Shown here piece after piece: positions 34,270 through 42,328 of a stretch of DNA of 64,000 bases. This DNA is from Caproicibacterium sp. BJN0003. Its GTDB lineage: Bacteria > Bacillota > Clostridia > Oscillospirales > Acutalibacteraceae. How positions within the stretch are numbered: the first letter of the stretch is position 1; each line of letters opens with the position of its first letter. The position numbers and the translations under genes were made by a program. The stretch spans positions 1,054,001-1,118,000 of the forward strand of contig NZ_CP111108.1 of the NCBI RefSeq assembly GCF_026314295.1, given 5' to 3'. A model generated the notes under the pieces. That model was not told the origin of the DNA and made no database searches. It saw only the letters and a program-made list of their open reading frames with translations.

Positions 34270-34930
34270 TTTTATTTTCTCCATTCCTGTCAATCAGTCG
34301 CATAATCAACTGAAAGGATTCCGAGATAAACTCATTGGGGTCAACACCGTGATAATTTTTTATATAATCGCCTTTTTTCTTTCCCGTGTTGTAAACTCCG
34401 ATTGTACATGCCCATAAAATTAAGGCAGCTTGTTCGGTATCAAGCCCACTGCGGAGGGTGCCTTCTGCAACGCCCTTTTGCAGTGCACGAAAAAGATATC
34501 CGAAAATCATTTCGCCTAACCGATAGCATTCCGCTTTGGATTCGTCCTTCACGCTAAGCTGGTCATTCGAATCTTTTGTTTCATATTCCATGATTGCCTT
34601 AAAATATTCCGGGTAATCTCGGCTAAATTCAAAAAACGTGAAAAAGATGTTGCGCAATTCTTCCAAGGCGTTTCGTGGCGGTTTTGTTTGGAAACTGTTT
34701 TCGATCATTTGAATCATCAATCGGTACCCTCTGATCATGATTTCAAAATAGATTTGTTCCTTGCTGTTGAAATAGAGGTAGACAGTCCGTTTGCTAAACT
34801 CTGCTTCTTTGGCCACCTCATCCATCGATGCATTTTCAAACCCTCTGGAAAAAAAGACTCGTTCTGCAGCATTGATAATATCTTTTCGCTTGATTTCTTT
34901 CTCTTGTCGTTTCCTGTCGTTGTATCCCAT
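34253..34930 (-). CDS. TetR-family transcriptional regulator
   Basis: The 225-residue protein has a TetR helix-turn-helix at about 18-60 (IINAAERVFFSRGFENASM, then FSKRTVYLYFNSKEQ) and a helical ligand-binding domain. It precedes and overlaps the membrane oxidoreductase gene. A perfect palindrome at 34965-34981 overlaps the expected transcription start, suggesting autorepression of the pair. The inducing ligand is unknown; a lipid- or membrane-active compound would fit the partner. Confidence 0.9.
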   Translation of the reverse strand: MGYNDRKRQEKEIKRKDIINAAERVFFSRGFENASMDEVAKEAEFSKRTVYLYFNSKEQIYFEIMIRGYRLMIQMIENSFQTKPPRNALEELRNIFFTFFEFSRDYPEYFKAIMEYETKDSNDQLSVKDESKAECYRLGEMIFGYLFRALQKGVAEGTLRSGLDTEQAALILWACTIGVYNTGKKKGDYIKNYHGVDPNEFISESFQLIMRLIDRNGENKNEKGV

Positions 34931-34964
34931 TGATGCACCTCAAACTTCACATAGATGTAATTAA

Positions 34965-34981
34965 GTAAACTGATAGTTTAC
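34965..34981. promoter_or_regulatory. TetR operator candidate: perfect 7-3-7 palindrome
   Basis: GTAAACT, GAT, AGTTTAC lies just downstream of the -10 of the tetR promoter, where a bound repressor would block initiation. Confidence 0.75.
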
Positions 34982-34984
34982 ACG

Positions 34985-35013
34985 ATTATATGGGAAATAT
35001 CGATATTTGTCAA
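34985..35013 (-). promoter_or_regulatory. Consensus sigma-A promoter of the tetR operon
   Basis: On the minus strand TTGACA (35008-35013) and TATAAT (34985-34990) are exactly 17 bases apart. Confidence 0.9.
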
Positions 35014-35021
35014 TGCCTAAT

Positions 35022-35070
35022 AAAAAAATCGTTTCGATAGGAGCGAAATGCTCATTCCTATCGAAACGAT
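35022..35070 (-). terminator. Terminator of the tRNA-Leu gene
   Basis: A perfect 15-bp stem (35028-35042 with 35056-35070) is followed on the minus strand by a run of seven T. It insulates the tRNA gene from the tetR promoter. Confidence 0.9.
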
Positions 35071-35071
35071 T

Positions 35072-35158
35072 TGGTGCCGCTGACCAGACTTGAACTGGTA
35101 CGGTATTGCTACCGAGGGATTTTAAGTCCCTTGTGTCTGCCGATTCCACCACAGCGGC
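35072..35158 (-). tRNA. tRNA-Leu (anticodon UAA)
   Basis: The 87-base gene on the minus strand has a 7-bp acceptor stem (GCCGCTG/CAGCGGC) and an anticodon loop CTTAAAA with anticodon TAA. A long variable arm marks a type II tRNA, the T-loop is TTCAAGT, and the 3' CCA is encoded. Confidence 0.96.
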
Positions 35159-35216
35159 ATATCTATTTTAAGCTTTTTATATCCATTAGCTTTACCATGG
35201 CGGCAAATATGAAAAT

Positions 35217-35245
35217 ATTATAGCATAGCTTTCATTTAAAATCAA
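35217..35245 (-). promoter_or_regulatory. Promoter of the tRNA-Leu gene
   Basis: On the minus strand TTGATT (35240-35245) and TATAAT (35217-35222) are 17 bases apart. The rest of the gap to 35410 shows no clear element. Confidence 0.75.
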
Positions 35246-35410
35246 TTCATTCTTGCATTTTTTTGAATGTCTCTCTTATGAGACCCTCAAAACGATGAGC
35301 ACAGGAATTTTTCAAATGGCCAAATTTAATTTTTGTTTCCTATATGTCTTGGTATTTTTTAATTCTAGATCATGAAAAGAATATTTTATTTTAGCCAATC
35401 GTTCCGAGGG

Positions 35411-35962
35411 CTATTTGTCAAGATCTTTTTCGATGGTTCCTTTTTGCTGTTCGCTCAGGATTCGTTCAGCTGCTACTCTGCGTGCGTCTGCTTCAATCGA
35501 GAGATCCATTGCAAGCTTTGTCAATGCCGAGTCTCCTTTTTGGGCAGCACTATCAACTCTTTCGCACACTTCTTCAATCGATGTTTTCTGTGCTTTACAA
35601 AAAGCATCATAAAGTTCACTTTCACTTTGGGTGTCAAGTGATGTTTTTAAAAGAGCGTGAATATCCTGAAGGGAAAGGACTTGCTTTAAAAGGCAGACAA
35701 TTGTCAAAAGGGCAAGGTGAGAACGGCTGTATTTTTTGGATTTTGGGCGAGGCAGAACCCCTGCCTTTACATAGTTGTTAATCATACTGGAAGAAAGCAA
35801 CCCCGTGTGTTCATCCCGTTCAAATAGAGAGAGTTGTTTTTCCATAAAAGTAAGGACTTGATCCATATAAAGATAAATTTCAGGAAGTCGGTCCCATGAG
35901 ACTGCTTGATAATTTTCGATTTTTTGAGACCATTCAGAAATTCGCTCGGTTGGTTTGCTCAT
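35411..35962 (-). CDS. DUF1836 protein, putative DNA-binding regulator
   Basis: The 183-residue protein carries the DUF1836 segment. It has a MerR-like N-terminal recognition stretch (LLSSSMINNYVKAGVLPRP, then YSRSHLALL) followed by helices. Family members are thought to bind DNA but have no established role. It starts immediately after the AraC-type gene stop codon (no gap), so the two are co-transcribed and probably act together. Confidence 0.85.
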   Translation of the reverse strand: MSKPTERISEWSQKIENYQAVSWDRLPEIYLYMDQVLTFMEKQLSLFERDEHTGLLSSSMINNYVKAGVLPRPKSKKYSRSHLALLTIVCLLKQVLSLQDIHALLKTSLDTQSESELYDAFCKAQKTSIEEVCERVDSAAQKGDSALTKLAMDLSIEADARRVAAERILSEQQKGTIEKDLDK

Positions 35963-36808
35963 TTATGATTCCTCCTCTACTATGATTGGATTCTTAATAT
36001 ATTGACTGGGTGGGAATCCCATATGCTTTTTAAAAACCCGAGAAAAGTATAATGGGTCAGAAAATCCAGCGGAATATGCTGCTTCGCCTACACTTAACTT
36101 TTTCTCCTTTAAGAAAAAAAGTGCTTTTTGTAGGCGATAGTGCGTCAAATATTCATTGGGCGGCATTTTCAGATATTGGACAAAAAGCCGATAAAGATGA
36201 CTGCGTGAAATTTCTGCGCTTGCTGCAATCTGGCCGATTCCGATTGGCATAGAATAGCTGCGGTCAATAAAGCGCATTGCTTTCTGAACGTAGTGAAATC
36301 CGGATTCACAAGTATCTGCTTTTTTTCCAAAGCGATCCATTAAATAGGACAAAAACCACAAGAGGCAACTTTCCATCTTGGCTTCATTACTATCTCCAGA
36401 CCCCGAAACTGAAATGATTTTCATGATCAGATCTTTGCAGGAGTTTTCTTTTCCACAATCAAAAACAGGGCCACCGCTCAGAAGACCGGTCTGCTCCATC
36501 AGATGAGGAGCATCACTTCCATTAAAACCAACCCAGCAGTATTCCCATGGAAAATCCGAGTCTGCACGGTAAGAAGCAATTACGTTTGGTTTTACAAGAA
36601 AGACTTGTCCGGCAGAAAGGCGCCAACTCTTTCCTTCGGCAGAAAAAGTACCGTGTCCGCTGACAATATAATGGATTAAATAGTGGTCACGGATGGCAGG
36701 CCCCCAAGAATGATTGGGAGCACAGCGCTGAATCCCACAGCTGTAAACGGCAAGCCCAAGATTATATTTGCTGCCTTTAAATGAATGGCGAAATTCATCA
36801 CTTGTCAT
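35963..36808 (-). CDS. AraC-family transcriptional regulator with an N-terminal cupin-type sensing domain
   Basis: The 281-residue protein has an N-terminal AraC-type ligand pocket (about 15-100, including HYIVSGHGTFS). Two C-terminal helix-turn-helix motifs lie at about 175-275, with the family signature AYSAGFSDPLYFSRVFKKHMG. Such proteins often control carbohydrate uptake or use, but no sugar transport genes adjoin it. It precedes the DUF1836 gene and has its own promoter. Confidence 0.92.
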   Translation of the reverse strand: MTSDEFRHSFKGSKYNLGLAVYSCGIQRCAPNHSWGPAIRDHYLIHYIVSGHGTFSAEGKSWRLSAGQVFLVKPNVIASYRADSDFPWEYCWVGFNGSDAPHLMEQTGLLSGGPVFDCGKENSCKDLIMKIISVSGSGDSNEAKMESCLLWFLSYLMDRFGKKADTCESGFHYVQKAMRFIDRSYSMPIGIGQIAASAEISRSHLYRLFVQYLKMPPNEYLTHYRLQKALFFLKEKKLSVGEAAYSAGFSDPLYFSRVFKKHMGFPPSQYIKNPIIVEEES

Positions 36809-36842
36809 TTTAAAAACTGCCTTTCATGGTTTTATAAATTTT

Positions 36843-36870
36843 ATTATAGCATTTTTTTAGAAAGAATCAA
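36843..36870 (-). promoter_or_regulatory. Promoter of the AraC-DUF1836 operon
   Basis: On the minus strand TTGATT (36865-36870) and TATAAT (36843-36848) are 16 bases apart. Confidence 0.65.
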
Positions 36871-36934
36871 TGGAAAATAGACGATTTTACTTTGAAGGTT
36901 AACGAGCCCTTTCGGACTTTAAAATAGAATTTCA

Positions 36935-36963
36935 TTGAAATCATTTCTGGAATCGGTTATAAT
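36935..36963 (+). promoter_or_regulatory. Promoter of the sodium-pump subunit genes
   Basis: TTGAAA (36935-36940) and TATAAT (36958-36963) are 17 bases apart, divergent from the AraC promoter. Confidence 0.75.
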
Positions 36964-37035
36964 AAACGCAGTTCTTTTTTAATCACAACACAAAAAATTA
37001 ATTTACCTAACATCATTTTTGGGGGTAAAAAGTGT

Positions 37036-37557
37036 ATGAGATTAGAATCATCAGTAAATGACAATCAGATTTCAGTTACTGTTTTGTTAACTGGTATTGT
37101 GGTCGTTTTTGCTGTCTTGGTTCTTTTACTCGTAGTGATGGAAGCGTATTCAAGTGTACAGAAGCTTAAACAAGGTTCTGAAGGATCTTGTAAGATTTGT
37201 GAAGAGCCAAAAAAGAATTCCATTCAGAAGGGAAAGGGGGAACCATCCGTGGCAGTTCAGACAATGAATCGGCCTTTTACTTCAAATCAGCAGATTTCCG
37301 GAGAAATTTTGGCGGTCCTTTCTGCAGCAGCGCAGACGGAATTAGCCAGCTCCCGAGAGGTACAGATTCCTGGAGAAGTTTTGGCAGCAATTTCGGGAGC
37401 AATTTATACAATATATGGAGCAGAAGTTGCAGTGCAGAACGTAAGTCGTTCAGTAGAACCGCAGAAATCCAGCAGACATCAGACAGAACATAAAAACCGT
37501 CGTTCACGTTCGGCATGGGCTCAGGCGGGTATTTTCCAAAATACGCGTCCATTTTAA
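37036..37557 (+). CDS. Sodium-pump decarboxylase gamma-type subunit (OadG-like)
   Basis: The 173-residue protein has one transmembrane helix (about 16-36), a Lys/Glu-rich linker and the OadG-type C-terminal end SAWAQAGIFQNTRPF, which docks on the decarboxylase. It carries a repeated motif, QISGEILAVLSAA (86-98) and QIPGEVLAAISGA (110-122). The usual I-xP-E-AAI segment of OadG appears only once in most members. It precedes the beta-subunit gene by 46 bases. No alpha (carboxyltransferase) or biotin-carrier gene is in the window. Confidence 0.82.
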   Translation: MRLESSVNDNQISVTVLLTGIVVVFAVLVLLLVVMEAYSSVQKLKQGSEGSCKICEEPKKNSIQKGKGEPSVAVQTMNRPFTSNQQISGEILAVLSAAAQTELASSREVQIPGEVLAAISGAIYTIYGAEVAVQNVSRSVEPQKSSRHQTEHKNRRSRSAWAQAGIFQNTRPF

Positions 37558-37603
37558 ATATAGTTAAGAGACCTTGTTTGTATCATAAAGAAAGGTCGTT
37601 TGT

Positions 37604-38869
37604 ATGGGGATTTTACAGGGCCTGTGGAATTCGGTTCAAAATATGTTTAGTTCTTCCGGTTTTGCCTCTAATGATTGGAAAAATTACATAATGATTGGAA
37701 TTGCCTGCATATTGCTTTATTTTGCAGCAGCAAAGCGATTTGAGCCTTTACTGCTTTTTCCGATTGCATTTGGGATGCTTTTAGTCAATGTGTTTCCTGG
37801 GATTATGGCAGCACCTTCATCCGAAATGCAGCCGTTAATGCAGTATATGGCAGCACATCCCGGAGTAAACGTTATGTATCCTATCGTCACAATGAATGGT
37901 GCAGAATATGTACAGGTATCTCAAGCAGGGGGCTTGTTTTACTATCTTTATCAAGGGGTAAAGTTAGGCATCTATCCGCCGCTGATCTTTTTCTGCATTG
38001 GTACTATGATGGATTTTGGACCTTTGATTGCGAGTCCAAAGAGTCTTATTCTGGGAGCTGCAGCACAGCTTGGTGTTTTTTTAGCCTTTATCGTAGCTGT
38101 ATTAATTGGAAATCTCGGAATTCCGGGCCTTTCATTTACACTTCGTCAAGCTGGTTCCATTGGAATGATTGGGGCAGCAGACGGCTCAACCGTAGTTTTT
38201 GTGGCCAATCGATTGGCACCGGAGCTTTTGGGGCCGATTGCAGTTGTTACTTATTTTTATATAGCGTTCCTCCCAATGATTCAGCCACCGATTATGCGCC
38301 TACTGACAACAAAAGAAGAGCGCATGATTGTAATGACACCGTTAAGACCTGTTTCTAAATTGGAAAAAATGTTGTTTCCAATTATTATTACAATTTTAGT
38401 TGTGCTGCTTTTGCCGGATGCGGCTCCATTGGTCGGAATGCTGATGTTTGGAAATTTGGTGCGTGAATTCGGTGCAATCTTGAAACTGCCCGATACAATT
38501 CAGAATACATTGATGACGATTCTGGTTGTACTTTTAGGTGTTACAGTTGGCGCAACAGCTACTGGAAAAGCTTTTTTGAACGTACAGACACTAGGGGTTA
38601 TTTTGCTGGGGTTGATAGCTATCAAAATTGGAACAGCGGGAGGAATCCTTTTTGGAAAAATTTTGTGCCGGGCAACGCATGGAAAAATCAATCCTTTAAT
38701 TGGTTCGGCAGGGGTATCAGCAGTACCGATGGCAGCGCGCGTTTCGCAGAAAGTGGGGCAGGAGGAGAATCCTGAAAACTTCCTTTTGACGCATGCTATG
38801 GGGCCGAATGCGGCCGGAATCATTTATTCTGCAGTAGTGGCCGGAACCTTTTTAAGTATTCTTAAATAA
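37604..38869 (+). CDS. Sodium-ion-translocating decarboxylase beta subunit (OadB/MmdB/GcdB family)
   Basis: The 421-residue membrane protein has about eleven hydrophobic segments. It shows the OadB landmarks: FCIGTMMDFGPLIASP, an ADGSTVVFVAN segment, and a C-terminal NFLLTHAMGPNAAGI-type stretch. The beta subunit carries out carboxybiotin decarboxylation coupled to Na+ export. Whether the complex uses oxaloacetate, methylmalonyl-CoA or glutaconyl-CoA depends on an alpha subunit encoded elsewhere. AAAGG upstream lies in a small hairpin. Confidence 0.9.
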   Translation: MGILQGLWNSVQNMFSSSGFASNDWKNYIMIGIACILLYFAAAKRFEPLLLFPIAFGMLLVNVFPGIMAAPSSEMQPLMQYMAAHPGVNVMYPIVTMNGAEYVQVSQAGGLFYYLYQGVKLGIYPPLIFFCIGTMMDFGPLIASPKSLILGAAAQLGVFLAFIVAVLIGNLGIPGLSFTLRQAGSIGMIGAADGSTVVFVANRLAPELLGPIAVVTYFYIAFLPMIQPPIMRLLTTKEERMIVMTPLRPVSKLEKMLFPIIITILVVLLLPDAAPLVGMLMFGNLVREFGAILKLPDTIQNTLMTILVVLLGVTVGATATGKAFLNVQTLGVILLGLIAIKIGTAGGILFGKILCRATHGKINPLIGSAGVSAVPMAARVSQKVGQEENPENFLLTHAMGPNAAGIIYSAVVAGTFLSILK

Positions 38870-38893
38870 TTGATAATATGATTATATAGGAGA

Positions 38894-38928
38894 GAAAGGC
38901 TCGCACACGCAATGCGTGCGGGCCTTTC
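38894..38928 (+). terminator. Terminator-like hairpin between the decarboxylase and helicase genes
   Basis: GAAAGGC (38894-38900) pairs with GCCTTTC (38922-38928) around a GC-rich inner stem, with only a weak T-run after. Confidence 0.55.
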
Positions 38929-38945
38929 ATTCACGGAGGGATTGT

Positions 38946-41327
38946 ATGAGTAAAAGTAGGGAACAATTAAGAAAAGAATTTTTGGAAAAACAGTTTTCAA
39001 GGATGAATGATCGACAGAAAGAGGCGGTCTTTTGCGTAAAAGGACCACTCTTAATTCTAGCGGGAGCAGGCAGCGGAAAGACGACTGTTTTGGTCAACCG
39101 AATTGCTAATTTGATTCGGTTTGGAAACGCATATCACAGTGACTGGTTTCAGCGGTCTTTTACAGAAGAAGAGGAGAAAACGCTCGCTTCTGCGCTGGAA
39201 AATGGAGAAGAGGTTCCGCAGACAATTCAGTCTCATCTGGCAGCTGAATCATGCTATCCGTACCAGATCCTGGCGATTACGTTTACGAATAAAGCCGCAG
39301 GGGAACTGAAAAACAGGCTGATGTCTATGCTTGGAGAAGACGGAAATGAAATTTGGGCCAGCACGTTTCATTCAACCTGTGCGAGAATTTTGCGCCGTTA
39401 TGGCGATAAAATCGGATATAGCAATCATTTTACGATTTATGATACCGACGATAGTAAACGTTTGATGAAAGAGTGCCTAAAAGAGCTTCATATTGATGAG
39501 AAGATTCTTCCGATTAAGACGGTCCTCAATCAGATTTCTCATGCAAAGGACAGTGTGATTCCTCCCCAAGATTACTTGAAGGCTGCCGGAAACGATAATC
39601 GTCTGCTTTCCATCGGAAAGGCGTATGAACTTTATCAGCGCCGTTTAAAGGAAGCAAATGCGATGGATTTTGATGATTTGATTTGTAATGCTGTCAAATT
39701 GTTTTCGGAACATTCAGATGTCTTGGAATATTATCAGAATAAATTTCGTTATATCATGGTGGATGAGTATCAAGATACCAACCATGCGCAGTACTTATTG
39801 ATCAATTTGCTTGCACAAAAGAATCAAAATCTCTGTGTGGTCGGTGATGATGATCAGAGTATTTATAAATTTCGTGGGGCTACCATCGAAAATATTATGA
39901 GTTTTGAAAAGACTTTTCCAAATGCCAAGGTAATTCGTCTGGAACAGAATTATCGTTCTACACAAACTATTTTGAATGCAGCAAATGCGGTTATTTCCAA
40001 TAATACCGAAAGAAAAGGAAAAACTCTTTGGACAAAAAATCCTGCCGGGAGTTTGGTCCATGTACATTCCGCTTTAAGTGAGCAGGATGAGGCGGATTAC
40101 ATTTCGAAAGAGATTCTGGACGGTGTTGCAAAAGAAAGAAAATTCAGCGATTATGCGATCCTTTATCGTATGAACTCGCAGTCCAGTACGCTGGAACGTC
40201 ATTTCGTAAAATCGGGGATTCCTTACCGGATTATTGGAGGGCTTCGCTTCTATGAACGCAAGGAAATTCGCGATATGATTTCTTACCTAAGCGTAATCAA
40301 TAATCCAAATGATGAAATTCGTTTGAGAAGAATTATCAATCAGCCAAAACGCAGTATCGGGGATAAAACAATTGCACAGGCAGCCGAGATTGCAGCTGCA
40401 TTGGATCAGTCCCTATTTTCGGTAATTTCCAATGCAGACCAGTATCCTTCTTTAAGCAGATCGGCTCCGAAACTTCAGCAGTTTTCCGCCATGATGAATG
40501 AACTGATACCGGCAGCGAAAGATCCCCAGATTGGTCTTAAAGAACTTTATGAATTAATGTTAGACAAGACCGATTACATAGCAAGTCTGAAGGTCGGTGT
40601 AGAAGAAGGAGCACAGGAACGGCTGGAAAACATCAATGAATTAAGCTCCAATTTGCAGCAGTATGAAGAAGATAATGGAGAAGAAGCTTCTCTGGAAGGA
40701 TTCCTTGAAGAAGTTTCTCTGATGACGGATATTGATAATTATGACGGAGAGGCCGATTCCGTTGTTATGATGACGATGCACTCGGCAAAAGGGCTGGAAT
40801 TTCCAATCGTATTTCTGCCAGGATTTGAAGAGGGAATTTTTCCGGGCATGCAGGCAATTTATAATCCGCACGAGATCGAAGAAGAACGGCGCCTTGCTTA
40901 TGTGGCGATTACCAGGGCAAAGGAAGAACTTTATATTCTGCATGCGAATAGCCGGATGATATTTGGTACCACTCAGCGGAATCGTCCCAGTCGCTTTTTG
41001 GAAGAGATCCCGGCAGAGTTGACCGAAAAGACAGAGTCAAGATCTTGGAAAAAGCCCGAAGAAGGGACATCTCTCCCGATTTCCAGAAAGGACAGTCAGA
41101 GAGCAGATACAGTAGCTTCACGAAAGTTTGGCCCTTCGCAGTCTTTGAAGAGCCATCCTACAGGTGTAACGTTTGCCCCCGGAGATTCCGTGCGCCATAA
41201 GACTTTTGGACATGGAATGGTATTGTCTGTTGCTCCAATGGGAAATGATATGCTTCTTGAAATTGCATTTGATTCCATTGGAACAAAAAAACTGATGGCG
41301 AATTTTGCTCGTTTGACAAAAGAATAA
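38946..41327 (+). CDS. pcrA: UvrD/PcrA-type DNA helicase
   Basis: This superfamily 1A 3'-5' helicase acts in repair and replication restart. The 793-residue protein has the Q-motif region MNDRQKEAV and Walker A AGAGSGKTT. Motif II is VDEYQDTN, motif III is VVGDDDQSIYKFRGA, QNYRS follows, and motif VI is YVAITRAKEEL. A C-terminal PcrA/tudor-type DSVRHKTFGHGMVLSV segment ends the chain. GGAGGG five bases before ATG 38946 sets the start; the longer frame would extend into the upstream hairpin. A gap of 76 bases and a weak hairpin separate it from the decarboxylase genes. Confidence 0.94.
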   Translation: MSKSREQLRKEFLEKQFSRMNDRQKEAVFCVKGPLLILAGAGSGKTTVLVNRIANLIRFGNAYHSDWFQRSFTEEEEKTLASALENGEEVPQTIQSHLAAESCYPYQILAITFTNKAAGELKNRLMSMLGEDGNEIWASTFHSTCARILRRYGDKIGYSNHFTIYDTDDSKRLMKECLKELHIDEKILPIKTVLNQISHAKDSVIPPQDYLKAAGNDNRLLSIGKAYELYQRRLKEANAMDFDDLICNAVKLFSEHSDVLEYYQNKFRYIMVDEYQDTNHAQYLLINLLAQKNQNLCVVGDDDQSIYKFRGATIENIMSFEKTFPNAKVIRLEQNYRSTQTILNAANAVISNNTERKGKTLWTKNPAGSLVHVHSALSEQDEADYISKEILDGVAKERKFSDYAILYRMNSQSSTLERHFVKSGIPYRIIGGLRFYERKEIRDMISYLSVINNPNDEIRLRRIINQPKRSIGDKTIAQAAEIAAALDQSLFSVISNADQYPSLSRSAPKLQQFSAMMNELIPAAKDPQIGLKELYELMLDKTDYIASLKVGVEEGAQERLENINELSSNLQQYEEDNGEEASLEGFLEEVSLMTDIDNYDGEADSVVMMTMHSAKGLEFPIVFLPGFEEGIFPGMQAIYNPHEIEEERRLAYVAITRAKEELYILHANSRMIFGTTQRNRPSRFLEEIPAELTEKTESRSWKKPEEGTSLPISRKDSQRADTVASRKFGPSQSLKSHPTGVTFAPGDSVRHKTFGHGMVLSVAPMGNDMLLEIAFDSIGTKKLMANFARLTKE

Positions 41328-41329
41328 AA

Positions 41330-41366
41330 AAAGAAGCGGCAGATTTTAGAAGTCTGCCGCTTCTTT
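41330..41366. terminator. Bidirectional rho-independent terminator
   Basis: A 14-bp perfect stem (41330-41343 with 41353-41366) lies between convergent genes, flanked by A and T runs. Confidence 0.92.
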
Positions 41367-41369
41367 CTT

Positions 41370-42161
41370 TTAGTTAGAATCCTTATTGCATCCACACTCG
41401 CTGGCTTTGGGCGGGAAAAATTCGTCGGTAGGAAAGTCGATCTTCTTAAACATTTCGCAGGGGTCGTCACTATTGCTGTTGGCGCATTCTTTTGCCGGGA
41501 AGCAAAAATCATAAGCTGGGATCAGCATCTGAACGTTGCGCACAATTTGTACAATTGAGAACAATCCGATTGTAATATAAATGTTCCTTGCGCATTCCGC
41601 ATCAAAGTCGCCGCCAAATTGTTTGCTGATTTCTTCTGGTACCTGGCAATTGCAGCCGCATCCAGGGCGAGCATCGCAGACCCGTGCAGAGAGGCCCACA
41701 GGATCTGCAACCTGTACAACAGCTTTCGGAAGAACTTTTCCATTTTCCGGTGGAACGCTATCATCACAAGGATGACCGGATGTAAAGAGTTTTACATTTC
41801 CATCACTGCCATAAAGGATTGCCTTTTTGGTGAACAGGGAAAGACCGTTTACCGAAACAGGGCAGGAAGCTGGTGCCGTATAGACATCAACGCAAACATC
41901 AAACACAAAGGTCATATCAACAGAATAAAAACCTTTGTTAAATGGGACTGGCTCCATATTGACATAAGTTGTGATCACATCCACATTGCGCAGACGGACA
42001 CTTGCACAGTGCTCTATCGTAGGGCGCTTGCTGGTAGCAAAGAATACCTGTAGATCTTCCAGGCAGTCTTTAGAACTGCATGAGTCGTAGACGCGCTGAG
42101 CATCAACACAGACGGCTTCTTTAAAGCAGCCGTTTTGCTGTACTTCATTGTTTTGTTGCAT
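41370..42161 (-). CDS. Uncharacterised cysteine-rich protein
   Basis: I do not know this 263-residue protein's function. It contains about 18 cysteines, including a GCGCNCQ knot and a terminal ECGCN, and has no signal peptide or membrane helix. The N-terminal third carries ordered motifs (CVDAQRVYDSCSSKDCLEDLQV) that look like a conserved family signature. The central part alternates strand-like segments (SVRLRNVDV, GFYSVDMTFVFDV). I chose ATG 42161 after GGAGGA (spacing about six). A sigma-K-like promoter lies upstream, and the gene is a single-gene unit. A disulphide-linked spore-surface protein is a reasonable inference. Confidence 0.8.
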   Translation of the reverse strand: MQQNNEVQQNGCFKEAVCVDAQRVYDSCSSKDCLEDLQVFFATSKRPTIEHCASVRLRNVDVITTYVNMEPVPFNKGFYSVDMTFVFDVCVDVYTAPASCPVSVNGLSLFTKKAILYGSDGNVKLFTSGHPCDDSVPPENGKVLPKAVVQVADPVGLSARVCDARPGCGCNCQVPEEISKQFGGDFDAECARNIYITIGLFSIVQIVRNVQMLIPAYDFCFPAKECANSNSDDPCEMFKKIDFPTDEFFPPKASECGCNKDSN

Positions 42162-42202
42162 ATAAAATCCTCCTATCAAAGCATCATGGAGTTCGCTTAT
42201 CC

Positions 42203-42229
42203 CATCTTATGAGATTTTCGAAAAATGGT
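42203..42229 (-). promoter_or_regulatory. Sigma-K-like promoter candidate (one mismatch)
   Basis: On the minus strand AC (42228-42229), 16 bases, then CATAAGATG (42203-42211) differs from CATANNNTA only at the last base. Confidence 0.35.
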
Positions 42230-42256
42230 GCGAAACTTTATAAAAAGAATTTTAGG

Positions 42257-42285
42257 TTGAATGAGTAGTCGGAATTTGATATAAT
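42257..42285 (+). promoter_or_regulatory. Sigma-A promoter of the thyX-tmk operon
   Basis: TTGAAT (42257-42262) and TATAAT (42280-42285) are 17 bases apart. Confidence 0.8.
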
Positions 42286-42328
42286 AAAAATAAAAATGGG
42301 AAAATAGATATCAAAAGGAGGACTTTCG

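Noticed and set aside
38894-38928. GC-rich hairpin as a riboswitch before the helicase gene
   Set aside because: The element is a simple short stem without a recognised aptamer; a weak terminator is the simpler reading.
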